From Pectobacterium polaris (GTDB taxonomy: Bacteria > Pseudomonadota > Gammaproteobacteria > Enterobacterales > Enterobacteriaceae), in the NCBI RefSeq assembly GCF_002307355.1, contig NZ_CP017481.1:62001-126000 (forward strand): a stretch of 64,000 nt of DNA. Reading direction: 5' to 3'. Below are positions 9,638 to 20,175 of the stretch, one piece after another. Numbering within the stretch: the first letter of the stretch is position 1; each line of letters opens with the position of its first letter. Both the position numbers and the translations under genes were made by a program. Under the pieces are notes generated by a model. It did not search any database, was not told the origin of the DNA, and saw only the letters and a list, made by a program, of their open reading frames with translations.

Positions 9638-11173
9638 GTGCAGAGAGAACCGCTTAAAGGCGCGAGTCTGGCCTGGATGACCGTTGCTCTGTCGCTGGCA
9701 ACGTTTATGCAGGTGCTGGATTCCACCATCGCCAACGTCGCTATTCCGACCATCGCCGGTAATCTGGGTGCGTCCAACTCGCAGGGAACGTGGGTCATCA
9801 CCTCGTTCGGGGTCGCTAACGCCATCTCTATTCCTATCACCGGCTGGCTGGCCAAACGATTTGGTGAAGTCCGCCTGTTTTTGTGGTCAACGGCACTCTT
9901 CGCCCTGACGTCCTGGCTGTGCGGAATGTCCACCAGCCTGGAAATGCTGATTTTCGCCCGCGTGTTGCAGGGGATTGTCGCCGGGCCACTGATCCCGCTG
10001 TCGCAGAGTCTGTTGTTAAGCAATTATCCTCCCGCAAAACGCAGCATCGCACTGGCGCTGTGGTCGATGACGGTGGTCGTCGCGCCGATCTGTGGCCCGA
10101 TTCTGGGCGGCTGGATTAGCGACAACTATCACTGGGGCTGGATATTCTTCATCAACGTCCCGCTGGGCATCGCCGTGGTGTTCATTGCCATGCAAACGCT
10201 GCGCGGACGGGAAACCAAAACCGAGATCAGGCCCATCGATACCATCGGGCTGGCGTTGTTGGTTGTCGGCATCGGCAGCCTCCAGATGATGCTCGACCGC
10301 GGCAAAGAGCTGGACTGGTTTAACTCGACGGAAATCATCACCCTGACCGTGGTGGCGGTGATTGCAATCGCGTTCCTGATTGTCTGGGAGCTAACGGACG
10401 ACCACCCGGTGGTGGATTTGTCGCTGTTTAAATCGCGCAACTTCACCATTGGCTGTCTGTGTATCAGCCTTGCCTACATGTTTTACTTCGGGGCGATCGT
10501 GCTCTTGCCGCAGCTGTTGCAGGAGGTGTATGGCTATACCGCCACCTGGGCGGGGCTGGCGTCCGCGCCGGTTGGGCTGATGCCGGTGGTGCTGTCGCCG
10601 ATCATTGGTCGATTTGCGCCGCGTCTGGATATGCGCAAACTGGTGACGTTCAGCTTTATCATGTACGCCGTCTGTTTCTACTGGCGAGCGTACACCTTCG
10701 AGCCGGGCATGGATTTCGGTGCATCGGCCTGGCCGCAGTTCGTTCAGGGGTTTGCCGTCGCCTGCTTCTTCATGCCACTGACGACCATCACGCTGTCGGG
10801 TCTTCCGCCTGAACGTTTGGCGGCAGCATCGAGCCTATCGAACTTTACCCGAACGCTGGCGGGATCGATCGGGACATCGCTGACCACCACGCTCTGGACA
10901 CAGCGCGAATCGCTACACCATGCGCACCTGACGGAATCTATCACACCCTATAATCCGATAGCACAGGAAACGTACCAACAGCTTCAGGCGATGGGGATGA
11001 GCCAAACGCAGGCTTCAGCCTACATCGCAGAGCAGATTACCGCACAGGGGCTGATTATTTCCGCCAACGAAATCTTCTGGGCCGCGGCAGCCGTATTTTT
11101 GGTCTTGCTGGTGCTGGTCTGGTTCGCTAAACCGCCCTTTACCACTGGCGGTGGAGGCGGCGGCGCGCACTAA
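9638..11173 (+). CDS. emrB: Multidrug efflux MFS transporter EmrB
   Basis: Inner-membrane 14-helix drug/proton antiporter (DHA2 family) of the EmrAB-TolC pump. The 511 residues match the E. coli length. The N-terminal LDSTIANVAIPTIAG motif in helix 1, the loop motif around WLAKRFGEVRLF and the helix 5 motif GPILGGWI are typical of this family. The start is GTG, 17 bp after emrA with an AGGAGAG ribosome-binding site. The C-terminus ends in a run of six glycines before AH. A hairpin terminator follows. Confidence 0.96.
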   Translation: MQREPLKGASLAWMTVALSLATFMQVLDSTIANVAIPTIAGNLGASNSQGTWVITSFGVANAISIPITGWLAKRFGEVRLFLWSTALFALTSWLCGMSTSLEMLIFARVLQGIVAGPLIPLSQSLLLSNYPPAKRSIALALWSMTVVVAPICGPILGGWISDNYHWGWIFFINVPLGIAVVFIAMQTLRGRETKTEIRPIDTIGLALLVVGIGSLQMMLDRGKELDWFNSTEIITLTVVAVIAIAFLIVWELTDDHPVVDLSLFKSRNFTIGCLCISLAYMFYFGAIVLLPQLLQEVYGYTATWAGLASAPVGLMPVVLSPIIGRFAPRLDMRKLVTFSFIMYAVCFYWRAYTFEPGMDFGASAWPQFVQGFAVACFFMPLTTITLSGLPPERLAAASSLSNFTRTLAGSIGTSLTTTLWTQRESLHHAHLTESITPYNPIAQETYQQLQAMGMSQTQASAYIAEQITAQGLIISANEIFWAAAAVFLVLLVLVWFAKPPFTTGGGGGGAH

Positions 11174-11190
11174 CTCGCCGTAAGCTTTCT

Positions 11191-11232
11191 TTCCCCTTCT
11201 GCCAGCAACGGGCCGAAGGGGAACCTTCTTTT
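11191..11232 (+). terminator. Probable terminator of emrRAB
   Basis: A 9-bp stem (ttccccttc / gaaggggaa) with a loop of about 15 nt is followed by a pyrimidine-rich ccttctttta. The U-run is interrupted, so strength is uncertain. Confidence 0.55.
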
Positions 11233-11379
11233 ACCCTTCCCACCGTCCCCTGATGACTCGAAGACGTCCCCCATTCTTATAGCGCTGTAGCGAATAAGGA
11301 TTTACAGATTCGGGATAAACATATTTTCACATTCCGCTTACAATGCGCCTCTTTTATTCGGGGATTACGTGGTTCTTTT

Positions 11380-12564
11380 ATGTCACAGGTTTTACATTTC
11401 ATTTTGGCAACAGCAGCCATTTTTTTGCTGGCACTGCTCGTCAGTCACGACAGAAAACGCATCCGACTGCGCTTTATTGTGCAACTGTTGGTGATTGAAA
11501 TTTTGCTGGCCTATTTCCTTTTACATTCCAGCATCGGGCTTAACGCGATTAGTTCCTTTGCCGGTTTGTTTGAAAAGCTCTTATCTTTCGCCAATCAAGG
11601 CACCGACTTTGTGTTTGGCGGGATGAACGCGCAGGGACTTTCCTTTATCTTCCTCAACGTGCTCTGCCCTATCGTCTTTATTTCTGCGCTGATCGGCATT
11701 TTGCAGCACTGGCGAATTTTACCGCTGATTATCACAGGCATCGGTACTCTGCTGTCCAAGGTGAACGGGATGGGGAGACTGGAGTCGTTTAACGCCGTGA
11801 GTACGTTGCTGCTCGGGCAGTCAGAGAATTTTATCGTCTATAAAGGCATCATTGCCGACATGTCGCCACGGCGGATGTACACAATGGCCGCGACGGCAAT
11901 GTCGACCGTATCCATGTCGATTATCAGCGCCTACATGACCATGCTGGACGCTAAATACGTCGTTGCTGCGCTGATTCTGAATATGTTCAGCACCTTTATC
12001 ATTCTGTCGATCATCAACCCTTACCAGCCTGACGACGAACCAGAACTGAAGCTGGAAAAGCTGCATGAAGACCAAAGCTTCTTTGAAATGCTGGGGGAAT
12101 ACATTCTTGCCGGTTTTAAAGTGGCGATGATTATCATGGCGATGTTGATCGGCTTCGTGGCCTTGATTGCCGCCGTGAATGCGCTGTTCAGCACGGTCTT
12201 CGGCATTAGCTTCCAGGCGATTATGGGCTATGTCTTTTCACCGCTAGCCTGGCTGATCGGCATTCCGTCTTCTGATATTTTGAACGCAGGCAGCATCATG
12301 GCGACCAAGCTGGTGGCGAATGAATTCGTTGCCATGATCGAACTGAAGAAGATCGCGGCAGAGATGTCGCCACGCGGCCTGGGGATTCTGTCCGTATTCC
12401 TGATTTCCTTCGCCAACTTCGCGTCAATCGGCATTATCGCGGGTGCCATCAAAGGGCTTAATGAAGCACAGGGCAACGTGGTATCGCGCTTCGGTCTGAA
12501 GCTGGTTTATGGTTCTACGCTGGTGAGTTTACTGTCTGCGGCAGTGGCGGGATTGGTGCTGTAG
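11380..12564 (+). CDS. nupC: Nucleoside permease NupC (CNT family)
   Basis: Proton-driven concentrative nucleoside transporter of the inner membrane. The 394 residues match NupC in length and along most of the sequence ([55 protein letters not shown]). LGQSENF and NEFVAM carry the conserved nucleoside- and cation-binding residues of CNT proteins. It resembles E. coli NupC much more than NupX, which has different core motifs. It is monocistronic, with a stem-loop after the stop. E. coli nupC is controlled by CRP and CytR; I did not identify those sites in the 200 bp upstream. Confidence 0.93.
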   Translation: MSQVLHFILATAAIFLLALLVSHDRKRIRLRFIVQLLVIEILLAYFLLHSSIGLNAISSFAGLFEKLLSFANQGTDFVFGGMNAQGLSFIFLNVLCPIVFISALIGILQHWRILPLIITGIGTLLSKVNGMGRLESFNAVSTLLLGQSENFIVYKGIIADMSPRRMYTMAATAMSTVSMSIISAYMTMLDAKYVVAALILNMFSTFIILSIINPYQPDDEPELKLEKLHEDQSFFEMLGEYILAGFKVAMIIMAMLIGFVALIAAVNALFSTVFGISFQAIMGYVFSPLAWLIGIPSSDILNAGSIMATKLVANEFVAMIELKKIAAEMSPRGLGILSVFLISFANFASIGIIAGAIKGLNEAQGNVVSRFGLKLVYGSTLVSLLSAAVAGLVL

Positions 12565-12581
12565 TATTTATATATTGAAAA

Positions 12582-12607
12582 TAATCAGCCCCTGAAAAGG
12601 GGCTGAT
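12582..12607. terminator. Bidirectional terminator between nupC and the DUF3574 gene
   Basis: An 8-bp GC-rich stem (tcagcccc / ggggctga) with a 6-nt loop lies between two convergent genes. The minus-strand reading is followed by a better T-rich tract than the plus-strand reading. Confidence 0.65.
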
Positions 12608-12614
12608 GGAAAAA

Positions 12615-13049
12615 TCAGAAGGCGACGCAGACGGGTGCGTCAATCCGCATGACGGATTCCTGCGCGAAACGTGATTTGTAGATGGTGCGCAGCGCTTCAA
12701 TATCACGCTCCCGATCGGGGCCGTGAATCAACATCAGCGCCTTGCTGTTCTCTCGGGCAACCACGCCATCGTTCCCCAGCCATTGTCCTTTGGCATCAAA
12801 CACCGTCAGCCCGTCTTTAAAACGTGGCGTAACGTCACCATCCAAAAACGCTTTCCACTCGGCATCTGAAATCACCGGGCCAGCGGGACGATTCAAACCA
12901 AAATAAAGCGTGGTCTGCACCTGTTTGTCGCCAACCAAGCACGCATCAGCGGCTGGCTTAGCGGCAACGGACGAGTGCGGCAACGAACTGCAACCGCTTA
13001 CCAGCAATGTACCCAACAGCAATGATACCGCGATAACTTTCTGCTTCAT
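12615..13049 (-). CDS. DUF3574 lipoprotein
   Basis: A 144-residue putative lipoprotein. The start at 13049 is chosen because GAGAGG lies seven bases upstream; a Met five codons earlier has no such site. The N-terminus is a lipoprotein signal with lipobox LVSGC (Cys near residue 20), so the protein should be anchored in the envelope. The mature part (QTTLYFGLNRPAGP, DAEWKAFLDGDVTPRF, GLTVFDAKGQW) matches the DUF3574 family as I know it; no function is established. It is transcribed from its own unit downstream of the methyltransferase gene. Confidence 0.8.
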   Translation of the reverse strand: MKQKVIAVSLLLGTLLVSGCSSLPHSSVAAKPAADACLVGDKQVQTTLYFGLNRPAGPVISDAEWKAFLDGDVTPRFKDGLTVFDAKGQWLGNDGVVARENSKALMLIHGPDRERDIEALRTIYKSRFAQESVMRIDAPVCVAF

Positions 13050-13118
13050 CAGTCGTCCTCTCATCCGTGGTTACACCTACTCAGGGAGCGAATTCGCCCT
13101 GAGCATCGACGCGTGATA

Positions 13119-14270
13119 TCAGGCCTGGTTCTGTCGCCACCACTCGGACAGCAAAATGCCCGTTGCGACCGAAATATTCAGGCTTTCCACCTTACCAGTA
13201 CCGCCGATAGAGACTTTTACGTCCCCCTGTTGCCAGGCGCTATCCGACAGACCATCACCTTCCTGACCCAGCACGATCACAGTTTTCGCCGGAAGCGTTG
13301 CTTGCGACAATGCCGTGCCTTTATGGCTGGAGGTGGTCACGATGGTATAGCCTGCATTACGGAATTCCGCCAGCACGGACAGGAAATCGTCAGCGTTAAT
13401 CGCTTTAACGTGTTCCGCACCGCCTTCTGCCGTACGCACAGCCGCGCCAGATTCCAGCAGCGCCGCATCCTGCACCAACACACCTTTCACGCCGAAATGC
13501 GCGCAACTGCGCATAATGCCGCCGAGGTTGTGCGGGTTACCCACATCTTCCAGCGCCAGTACACAGTCTTGCTCGCCAGCCGTTTTCAGGTACTCACGCA
13601 CATCCATTCCTTGACGCTTTTTAATCAGGAAACAAACGCCGCCGTGGTGCTCGGTGCCGGAAGCCTTAACCAGCTCGTCCTCTTCCACAACGTGGTAAGC
13701 CTTGCGGTTTGCCGCCATCCAGCGTAGTGCATCGCGGAAACGCGGTGTCACTTCTTGCAGGAACCAGGCACGAACAATCACCTCAGAGCGGTTTTTAAAC
13801 AGTGCCTGACAGGCATTTTCGCCATAGACACGTGTTTCTTCCTGACGCTGGCGACGCAGTTGCTCAGGATCGATATGGCTCTTGCCAGTGATACCACCAT
13901 GGTCTGGCGTTTCGCTGTCGCTTGGCGCACGAGATACGGTTTTCCACGGTGATTCATAACCACCGGTATCGTCACCACGCGGGCGGCGAGGCTTATCACC
14001 GCTGCGCTCGTTACGATCTTTATTGCCCCAAGGCGATTTTGCATTGCTATCGCCGTCGCGGGACGGATTTTCCCGGGCATAGCGCGGGTTAACATCACGC
14101 GGATGCTTCGGCTTTTCGCGTTGATCGCGAGAGCCACCGCCATCACGCCGATCGCCACGGCGATCTTTGTCAGCTGGGCGCTTGTTTTTATTCTCTTTCT
14201 CGCCCTCATCATCACTACGGACGTACATCACACGGACTTTGCCGCTTTTACTATTGAATGAATCGCTCAT
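13119..14270 (-). CDS. yfiF: TrmH/SpoU-family RNA methyltransferase YfiF
   Basis: A 383-residue SAM-dependent 2'-O-ribose methyltransferase homolog of the SPOUT class; its RNA target is not established. The C-terminal catalytic domain (about 225-380) has the three SPOUT motifs: [28 protein letters not shown] and [15 protein letters not shown]. An L30e-like substrate-binding domain precedes it. The first 110 residues are low-complexity and rich in Arg, Asp, Gly and Lys, longer than in E. coli YfiF (345 residues total), and probably a disordered RNA-contacting tail. ATG 14270 has GGAGAG upstream. Confidence 0.9.
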   Translation of the reverse strand: MSDSFNSKSGKVRVMYVRSDDEGEKENKNKRPADKDRRGDRRDGGGSRDQREKPKHPRDVNPRYARENPSRDGDSNAKSPWGNKDRNERSGDKPRRPRGDDTGGYESPWKTVSRAPSDSETPDHGGITGKSHIDPEQLRRQRQEETRVYGENACQALFKNRSEVIVRAWFLQEVTPRFRDALRWMAANRKAYHVVEEDELVKASGTEHHGGVCFLIKKRQGMDVREYLKTAGEQDCVLALEDVGNPHNLGGIMRSCAHFGVKGVLVQDAALLESGAAVRTAEGGAEHVKAINADDFLSVLAEFRNAGYTIVTTSSHKGTALSQATLPAKTVIVLGQEGDGLSDSAWQQGDVKVSIGGTGKVESLNISVATGILLSEWWRQNQA

Positions 14271-14519
14271 TGTTCTCTCCACCTACGCGCTGGGCGCGAA
14301 GATTACCTTATGTACACCCGCTTAGCCACACGCTTGTGGTAAAAGAGCGCTAACAGTCAGAAGCTATTGTAGCTATTGGGCAAACCACGTTGTTGCCATA
14401 ATGTCTCCCCACCATAATTTATTCACGCTTAAGCAACATGCCGTTGACTTTCCAATGCCGCATTGCGTGCATTTTATCAGCGACATCTCTATTTTAGCCC
14501 TTTTATCTGAGGCCCTGTT

Positions 14520-14939
14520 ATGAATACGGTATGTGGATCTTGCCAAACAACCAATCGCCTGCCAGAAGAGCGTGTTGATGACCATGCAAAGTGTGGTCGT
14601 TGCGGAGAAACCTTATTCAGCGGTAACGTTACCAATGCCACAGAAGCGACGCTCGATAAGCTGTTACAGGACGATCTTCCCGTCGTGATCGATTTCTGGG
14701 CCCCCTGGTGCGGCCCCTGCGTCAACTTTGCCCCGGTGTTTGAAAACGTCGCGCAGGAGCGTAGCGGGAAAATCCGCTTTATTAAGGTCAATACCGAAGC
14801 CGAACCGGCACTCAGCGCACGTTTCCGTATCCGCAGCATTCCAACCCTCATGATCTTCAAACAGGGTCAGATGGCCGACATCCTCAACGGCGCGCTGCCA
14901 AAAGCACAGTTCGAGAGCTGGCTGGACGAATCACTGTAG
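14520..14939 (+). CDS. trxC: Thioredoxin 2
   Basis: Cytoplasmic disulfide reductase with an N-terminal zinc module. Two CxxC pairs (C5/C8 and C25/C28) bind zinc in this family, and the redox site WCGPC is at W63-C67 in the context [10 protein letters not shown]. The cis-proline region ([12 protein letters not shown]) is present. The 139 residues match E. coli TrxC. In E. coli trxC is part of the OxyR regulon; no OxyR site was identified here by eye. A strong terminator follows directly. Confidence 0.97.
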   Translation: MNTVCGSCQTTNRLPEERVDDHAKCGRCGETLFSGNVTNATEATLDKLLQDDLPVVIDFWAPWCGPCVNFAPVFENVAQERSGKIRFIKVNTEAEPALSARFRIRSIPTLMIFKQGQMADILNGALPKAQFESWLDESL

Positions 14940-14945
14940 AGAATT

Positions 14946-14978
14946 AGGGTAGGAGGTATTATTACCTCCTACCCTTTT
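14946..14978 (+). terminator. Rho-independent terminator of trxC
   Basis: A perfect 13-bp inverted repeat (agggtaggaggta / tacctcctaccct) with a 4-nt loop, followed by TTTT, seven bases after the trxC stop. Confidence 0.88.
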
Positions 14979-15080
14979 GGTCAACCCGCCTGTCGATTAG
15001 AATGTCGCCTTTCTGAATCGGCTTCTCAACGATGAGAAAGAAGCCGGTTCGTTGCAGAATCTCATGGCGTCATCTATTTC

Positions 15081-15830
15081 ATGATCAACCATCCTTTAAT
15101 GGTTAACCGTCCCCTCACGGACAATGCCGTACTCCGCCTGCGCCAGCAACGTCTTGAGCAGTCAACCAAACCGTTCCGCGCCCGCGGCAGCCGCGTAGTA
15201 CGCTGTCAGCTGTGTTTATTACCCGCCATTAACTGCCTGTGCCACACTATTCAGGCGCAGGAGTCCCGCAGCCGCGTCTGTCTGGTGATGTTTGATACCG
15301 AACCGTTAAAGCCGAGCAATACCGGACGTCTTATCGCCGATATTCTTCCTGAGACGCAGGCGTTTCGCTGGTCACGCACCGAGCCCGATCCCGAGTTGCT
15401 TGCTACTCTGCAAAACCCGGACGTTCAGCCGTATCTGGTTTTTCTTGCCGATGCAGCGGAAGAAGGACGTCAGGTGTTTCACCAGCTTCCCGCAACGGAA
15501 AAGCCTGCGCTATTTGTCTTACTCGACGGTACCTGGCCGGAAGCGCGTAAAATGTTCCGCAAAAGCCCTTATCTGGACAACCTGCCAATCCTGTCGCTGA
15601 ATGTAGAGGCTCTGTCCCGCTATCAACTGCGTGAAGCCAGCAGCGCAGGACAGCACTGCACCGCTGAAATTGCCATCGCTCTGCTTGCACAGGCGGGGGA
15701 TATCGTCGCGGCCGACGCACTATCACAGCATTTTGACCGTTTCCGACGACACTATCTGGCAGGGAAACCGCATCACAGCTTGCGGGAAAATTTACCCACC
15801 GTCACAGCACAAGCAGCAGAAAGCGTTTAG
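15081..15830 (+). CDS. tapT: tRNA-uridine aminocarboxypropyltransferase TapT (YfiP, DTW domain)
   Basis: Transfers the 3-amino-3-carboxypropyl group of SAM to U47 of tRNA (acp3U47). The DTW-domain hallmarks are present: a cysteine cluster C42/C45/C52/C54, the FDTEPLKPSNTGRL block (71-84) and DGTW at 149-152 in LLDGTWPEARKMFRKSPYL. The protein is 249 residues from this start; an in-frame ATG at 15099 is an equally possible start, as no clear ribosome-binding site favours either. It lies 32 bp upstream of pat, as in E. coli. Confidence 0.92.
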   Translation: MINHPLMVNRPLTDNAVLRLRQQRLEQSTKPFRARGSRVVRCQLCLLPAINCLCHTIQAQESRSRVCLVMFDTEPLKPSNTGRLIADILPETQAFRWSRTEPDPELLATLQNPDVQPYLVFLADAAEEGRQVFHQLPATEKPALFVLLDGTWPEARKMFRKSPYLDNLPILSLNVEALSRYQLREASSAGQHCTAEIAIALLAQAGDIVAADALSQHFDRFRRHYLAGKPHHSLRENLPTVTAQAAESV

Positions 15831-15862
15831 TATCAAAGGGGATTGATCTGAAGGAGTGACGC

Positions 15863-18514
15863 ATGAGCCAGCGCGGATTGGAAGCACTGTTACGCCCTAA
15901 GTCTATCGCCGTTCTCGGCGCGTCAGAAAAACCGGGAAGAGCCGGCTTTCTGATGATGAAAAATTTGCTGGACGGCCATTTCAGCGGCCCCGTGCTGCCT
16001 GTTACACCGAAATATCGTGCCGTTTGCGGCGTGCTGGCCTATCCGACGGTCACCAGCCTGCCGATGACGCCCGATCTTGCCGTGATTTGCACCAACGCCA
16101 GCCGTAATCTCACGCTGTTAGAAGATCTAGGACAGAAAGGCTGCAAAACGGTCATCATCCTCTCCGCACCGCCAACCCAGTTTAGCGAATTAAAGGCCTG
16201 CGCCGTGCGCTACCACATGCGCCTGCTTGGCCCCAACAGCCTCGGGCTACTCGCGCCCTGGCAAGGCCTGAATGCCAGTTTCTCCCCTGTCCCGATTATG
16301 AAAGGCAAACTGGCATTCATTTCGCAGTCGGCCGCAGTATCCAACACGATACTGGACTGGGCGCAGCAGCGCGGTATTGGCTTTTCCTATTTCATCGCTC
16401 TGGGCGACAGCCTGGATATCGATGTCGACGACCTGTTAGATTTTCTGGCACGCGATGGAAAAACCAGTGCGATTCTGCTGCATCTGGAACATATCAGCGA
16501 TGCGCGCCGCTTTCTTTCCGCTTCTCGTAGCGCATCCCGGAATAAACCGATACTGGTGATAAAAAGCGGGCGCAGCCAGCAGGCGCAGCAACTGTTGAAT
16601 GACCAGCGCCACGGTCTGGATGCCGCCTACGATGCAGCAATTCAACGTGCAGGTTTGTTACGGGTACGGGATACACATGAGCTTTTTTCTGCGGTAGAAA
16701 CCTTAAGCCACCTGCGACCGCTGCGTGGTGAACGCCTGATGCTAGTAAGCAACGGCGCATCGCCCGCTGCACAGGCGTTGGATCAGCTCCTCAGTCGACA
16801 AGGCAAGCTGGCACAGCTCAGCGAGGAGACCCGACAAGCGCTACAGGAGGCGCTACCGCCGACTGTTACTATCGGCAATCCGCTCGATCTGCGTGATGAT
16901 GCGACCGCGGCTCGCTATCTGGCAGCCGTTTCGGCATTACTGGACAGCGATGAAGTCGATGCACTCTTAATCATTCACGCGCCCAGCGCCGCGGCTCCCG
17001 GCACCGATAGCGCAGCTCAGTTGATCACGCTCTTCCAACAGCATCCGCGTGGGAAAAGAATTACGCTGCTGACCAACTGGTGCGGTGAGTTCTCCTCGCA
17101 GGAAGCACGACGTTTGTTTAACGACGCAGGCATTCCGACCTATCGCACGCCGGAAGGCGCGGTCACGGCATTTATGCATACCGTCGAATATCGGCGGAAT
17201 CAGAAACAGCTAAAGGAAACTCCGGCGCTACCGCTGAATTTAGGCATCAACGCCAGCCAGGCACATGTGCTGATTCATCAGGCGCTGTCAGACGGCGTGA
17301 CGCAGCTCGACACGCATGAAGTTCAGCCGATCCTGCAAGCCTACGGTTTGGATACGTTACCCACTTGGATTGCAGGCGACAGCGCAGAAGCCGTCCATAT
17401 CGCCGAACAAATTGGCTACCCGGTCGCGATTAAGCTGAGATCGCCGGATATTCCGCATAAATCGGAAGTTCAGGGCGTCATGCTGTACCTGCGAACCGCC
17501 AGAGAAGTCCAGCAGGCGGCAGATGCTATTCTTGACCGAGTGAAACGCACTTACCCACAGGCGCGCATTTACGGCCTGTTAGTGCAGAGCATGGCAAATC
17601 GCGCTGGTGCGCAGGAACTTAGGATTGCCGTCGAGCAGGATCCCGTTTTCGGCCCGCTGATTATGCTAGGAGAAGGCGGTGTTGAGTGGCGAGAAAAACA
17701 GGCTGCCGTCGCCCTGCCTCCGCTGAATATGACGCTGGCCCGTTATTTGGTGCTGCAAGCGGTGAAAGGCGGCAAAATTCGGGAATACAGCGCGCTGCGT
17801 CCGCTGGACATTCCCGCACTCAGCCGCTTGCTAGTTCAGGTATCCAACCTGATTCTCGACTGCCCCGAAATTTCCCGGCTAGATATTCATCCTCTGCTGG
17901 CATCTGGGGACACCTTTACGCTGTTGGACGTTACGCTACATCTGACGCCGTTCAGTGGCGATCCGCAGTCAAGGCTGGCAATCCGCCCTTATCCACACGA
18001 GCTGGAAGAAACGGTTACCCTCAAAAATGGTGATAGCTGTCTGTTCCGGCCAATTTTGCCGGAAGATGAACCGCTGCTCAGTTCGTTCATTGCAAGAGTG
18101 ACGAAAGAAGACCTGTATTACCGTTATTTCAGCGAAATTAATGAATTTACTCACGAAGACTTAGCCAATATGACACAAATTGACTACGATCGTGAGATGG
18201 CATTCGTTGCCGTGCGCCAGCTCGGTGAGGAGACTGAGATTATTGGCGTGACGCGTGCGATTTCCGATCCGGATAATACGGATGCGGAATTTGCCGTGCT
18301 GGTGCGATCCGATCTAAAAGGGCTGGGCCTTGGCAGACGCCTGTTGGAAAAGCTGATTGATTACGCCAAAGCGCATGGTCTCTCCCGCTTGACTGGCATC
18401 ACCATGCCGCATAATCAAGGCATGATCCAGCTGTCCAAAAAGCTCGGTTTTCACATCGACGTACAATTAGAAGAGGGAATTGTGACACTGGAATTGCCGC
18501 TGAAGAATGGATAG
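15863..18514 (+). CDS. pat: Protein lysine acetyltransferase Pat (PatZ/YfiQ)
   Basis: Acetyl-CoA-dependent acetyltransferase that modifies lysines of metabolic enzymes, notably acetyl-CoA synthetase. Of 883 residues, about 1-690 form an NDP-forming acyl-CoA synthetase-like region, with a CoA-binding Rossmann start (SIAVLGASEKPGRAG), succinyl-CoA-synthetase-like domains and an ATP-grasp segment (GYPVAIKLRSPDIPHKSEVQGV). The C-terminal 150 residues are a GNAT domain (FAVLVRSDLKGLGLGRRLLEKLIDYA). Length and domain order match E. coli PatZ (886). A GAAGGAG ribosome-binding site precedes the ATG. Confidence 0.95.
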   Translation: MSQRGLEALLRPKSIAVLGASEKPGRAGFLMMKNLLDGHFSGPVLPVTPKYRAVCGVLAYPTVTSLPMTPDLAVICTNASRNLTLLEDLGQKGCKTVIILSAPPTQFSELKACAVRYHMRLLGPNSLGLLAPWQGLNASFSPVPIMKGKLAFISQSAAVSNTILDWAQQRGIGFSYFIALGDSLDIDVDDLLDFLARDGKTSAILLHLEHISDARRFLSASRSASRNKPILVIKSGRSQQAQQLLNDQRHGLDAAYDAAIQRAGLLRVRDTHELFSAVETLSHLRPLRGERLMLVSNGASPAAQALDQLLSRQGKLAQLSEETRQALQEALPPTVTIGNPLDLRDDATAARYLAAVSALLDSDEVDALLIIHAPSAAAPGTDSAAQLITLFQQHPRGKRITLLTNWCGEFSSQEARRLFNDAGIPTYRTPEGAVTAFMHTVEYRRNQKQLKETPALPLNLGINASQAHVLIHQALSDGVTQLDTHEVQPILQAYGLDTLPTWIAGDSAEAVHIAEQIGYPVAIKLRSPDIPHKSEVQGVMLYLRTAREVQQAADAILDRVKRTYPQARIYGLLVQSMANRAGAQELRIAVEQDPVFGPLIMLGEGGVEWREKQAAVALPPLNMTLARYLVLQAVKGGKIREYSALRPLDIPALSRLLVQVSNLILDCPEISRLDIHPLLASGDTFTLLDVTLHLTPFSGDPQSRLAIRPYPHELEETVTLKNGDSCLFRPILPEDEPLLSSFIARVTKEDLYYRYFSEINEFTHEDLANMTQIDYDREMAFVAVRQLGEETEIIGVTRAISDPDNTDAEFAVLVRSDLKGLGLGRRLLEKLIDYAKAHGLSRLTGITMPHNQGMIQLSKKLGFHIDVQLEEGIVTLELPLKNG

Positions 18515-18711
18515 CAAGACGTGACATGGCTCTTGCAACGGGAATTGTGATACCGATTCAATGGCAAAACAGACTCACAACAGCCGGAAAGTAATGGTAT
18601 TATCGCCCATTCGGCTACTCCTTAACTTTTGATAATGACCAGAAGGTCATATACCCTAATTCAGTTCGAAGTATGGTGGGTATAAACTGATGAGAGAAGA
18701 AACGCACTGTG

Positions 18712-20067
18712 ATGCTGTCAAATTTTAAACGCAATAAATACCAACAGCACCTTGCACAACTGCCCAGAATTCCTCAGAACGCAGATGATGTTCAGACGTT
18801 GCATTCGCCTGAGCTTTTCCGCACGACGCTGATTAACGCCATTTTGAGTGCTAAAAAACGCATCTATATCGTGGCGTTATATCTTGAGCGCGATGATGGC
18901 GGCATGGGGATTCTATCCGCAATTTATGAAGCCAAACGGCAGTGCCCAGAGCTGGATGTCCGTGTTCTGGTAGACTGGCATCGTGCTCAGCGCGGCAGGA
19001 TCGGCGCAGTGGCAGAAAATACCAATGCCGATTGGTATTGCGATATGGCGAAAAAACATCCAGACACGCATTTCCCTATCTATGGTATTCCTGTCAACAC
19101 GCGCGAAGCCTTGGGCGTGCTGCACCTGAAAGGCTTCATTGTCGATGACACAGTCATCTACAGCGGGGCCAGCCTGAATGATGTTTATCTGCACCAACAT
19201 CAAAAATACCGTTATGACCGCTATCAGTTGATTCATAATCCGGTTTTGGCCGATACGATGGTGCAATATATTCAGACCATGCTGTCGGCTCCGGCAGTAC
19301 AGCGGTTGGATCATACCGACCGCCCGAAGAGTCTAGAAATCAAAAATGATATTAAGCAGTTCCGCCAAACGTTGCGTACTGCCAATTATCAGGCTCCGGA
19401 ACACAGCGCGGATGCGAACGAATTAACCGTCACGCCACTGGTCGGGTTAGGAAAACAAAGTCCGCTGAATAAGACCATACATCACCTGATGTATTGCGCT
19501 GATGAGCATGTGGTTATCTGTACCCCATATTTCAACCTGCCAGCGCTGCTGGTGAGAAATATCATCCGGCTATTACGAGACGGTAAAAAAGTAGAAATTA
19601 TTATCGGTGATAAGACCGCTAACGATTTCTATATTCCAGAAGATCAGCCTTTCAAAATCATCGGCGCGTTACCGTATCTCTATGAGATCAACCTTCGCCG
19701 TTTCCTGAGTCGTCTGGAGCGCTACATTGAGAATCAGCAGCTTGTTGTGCGGCTATGGAAAGACGGTGATAACAGCTTCCACCTGAAAGGTATGTGGGTT
19801 GATGACAAGTGGCAACTGTTGACGGGGAATAACCTTAACCCGCGTGCATGGCGTCTTGATCTGGAAAATGCCATCCTGATTCACGATCCTCAGAAGGTTC
19901 TATTGCAGCAGCGTCTGGACGAACTGGACACAATCAGGACACACACCCACGTCGTAACAAGCTATATGGAACTTGAGAGCATTGCGCAATATCCAGTGAA
20001 AGTCCGCAAGCTGATACGACGTCTGCGCCGTATCCGTATCGATCGACTCATCAGTCGTATCCTCTAA
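18712..20067 (+). CDS. pssA: CDP-diacylglycerol-serine O-phosphatidyltransferase (phosphatidylserine synthase)
   Basis: Makes phosphatidylserine from CDP-diacylglycerol and serine, the first committed step to phosphatidylethanolamine. It is a phospholipase-D-superfamily enzyme with two HxKx4D motifs, at H138/K140/D145 (HLKGFIVDD) and H357/K359/D364 (HLKGMWVDD). The 451 residues match E. coli PssA throughout, ending in the same basic tail (RKLIRRLRRIRIDRLISRIL). ATG 18712 is chosen over the adjacent GTG 18709 by family comparison. A terminator follows at once. Confidence 0.97.
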   Translation: MLSNFKRNKYQQHLAQLPRIPQNADDVQTLHSPELFRTTLINAILSAKKRIYIVALYLERDDGGMGILSAIYEAKRQCPELDVRVLVDWHRAQRGRIGAVAENTNADWYCDMAKKHPDTHFPIYGIPVNTREALGVLHLKGFIVDDTVIYSGASLNDVYLHQHQKYRYDRYQLIHNPVLADTMVQYIQTMLSAPAVQRLDHTDRPKSLEIKNDIKQFRQTLRTANYQAPEHSADANELTVTPLVGLGKQSPLNKTIHHLMYCADEHVVICTPYFNLPALLVRNIIRLLRDGKKVEIIIGDKTANDFYIPEDQPFKIIGALPYLYEINLRRFLSRLERYIENQQLVVRLWKDGDNSFHLKGMWVDDKWQLLTGNNLNPRAWRLDLENAILIHDPQKVLLQQRLDELDTIRTHTHVVTSYMELESIAQYPVKVRKLIRRLRRIRIDRLISRIL

Positions 20068-20084
20068 CGCCTGTGCTCTGCTTT

Positions 20085-20112
20085 AAAAAAACCTCGGAAG
20101 CCGAGGTTTTTT
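20085..20112. terminator. Bidirectional terminator between pssA and kgtP
   Basis: The stem acctcgg / ccgaggt with a 3-nt loop is flanked by an A-run on the left and a T-run on the right, so it can end both pssA (plus) and kgtP (minus). Confidence 0.85.
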
Positions 20113-20175
20113 ATTGTCATTTGGGAGCCTGGCCGGTGCAGCTATCGGCCAGGCGTTATGTCAGCGATCTGAAAA

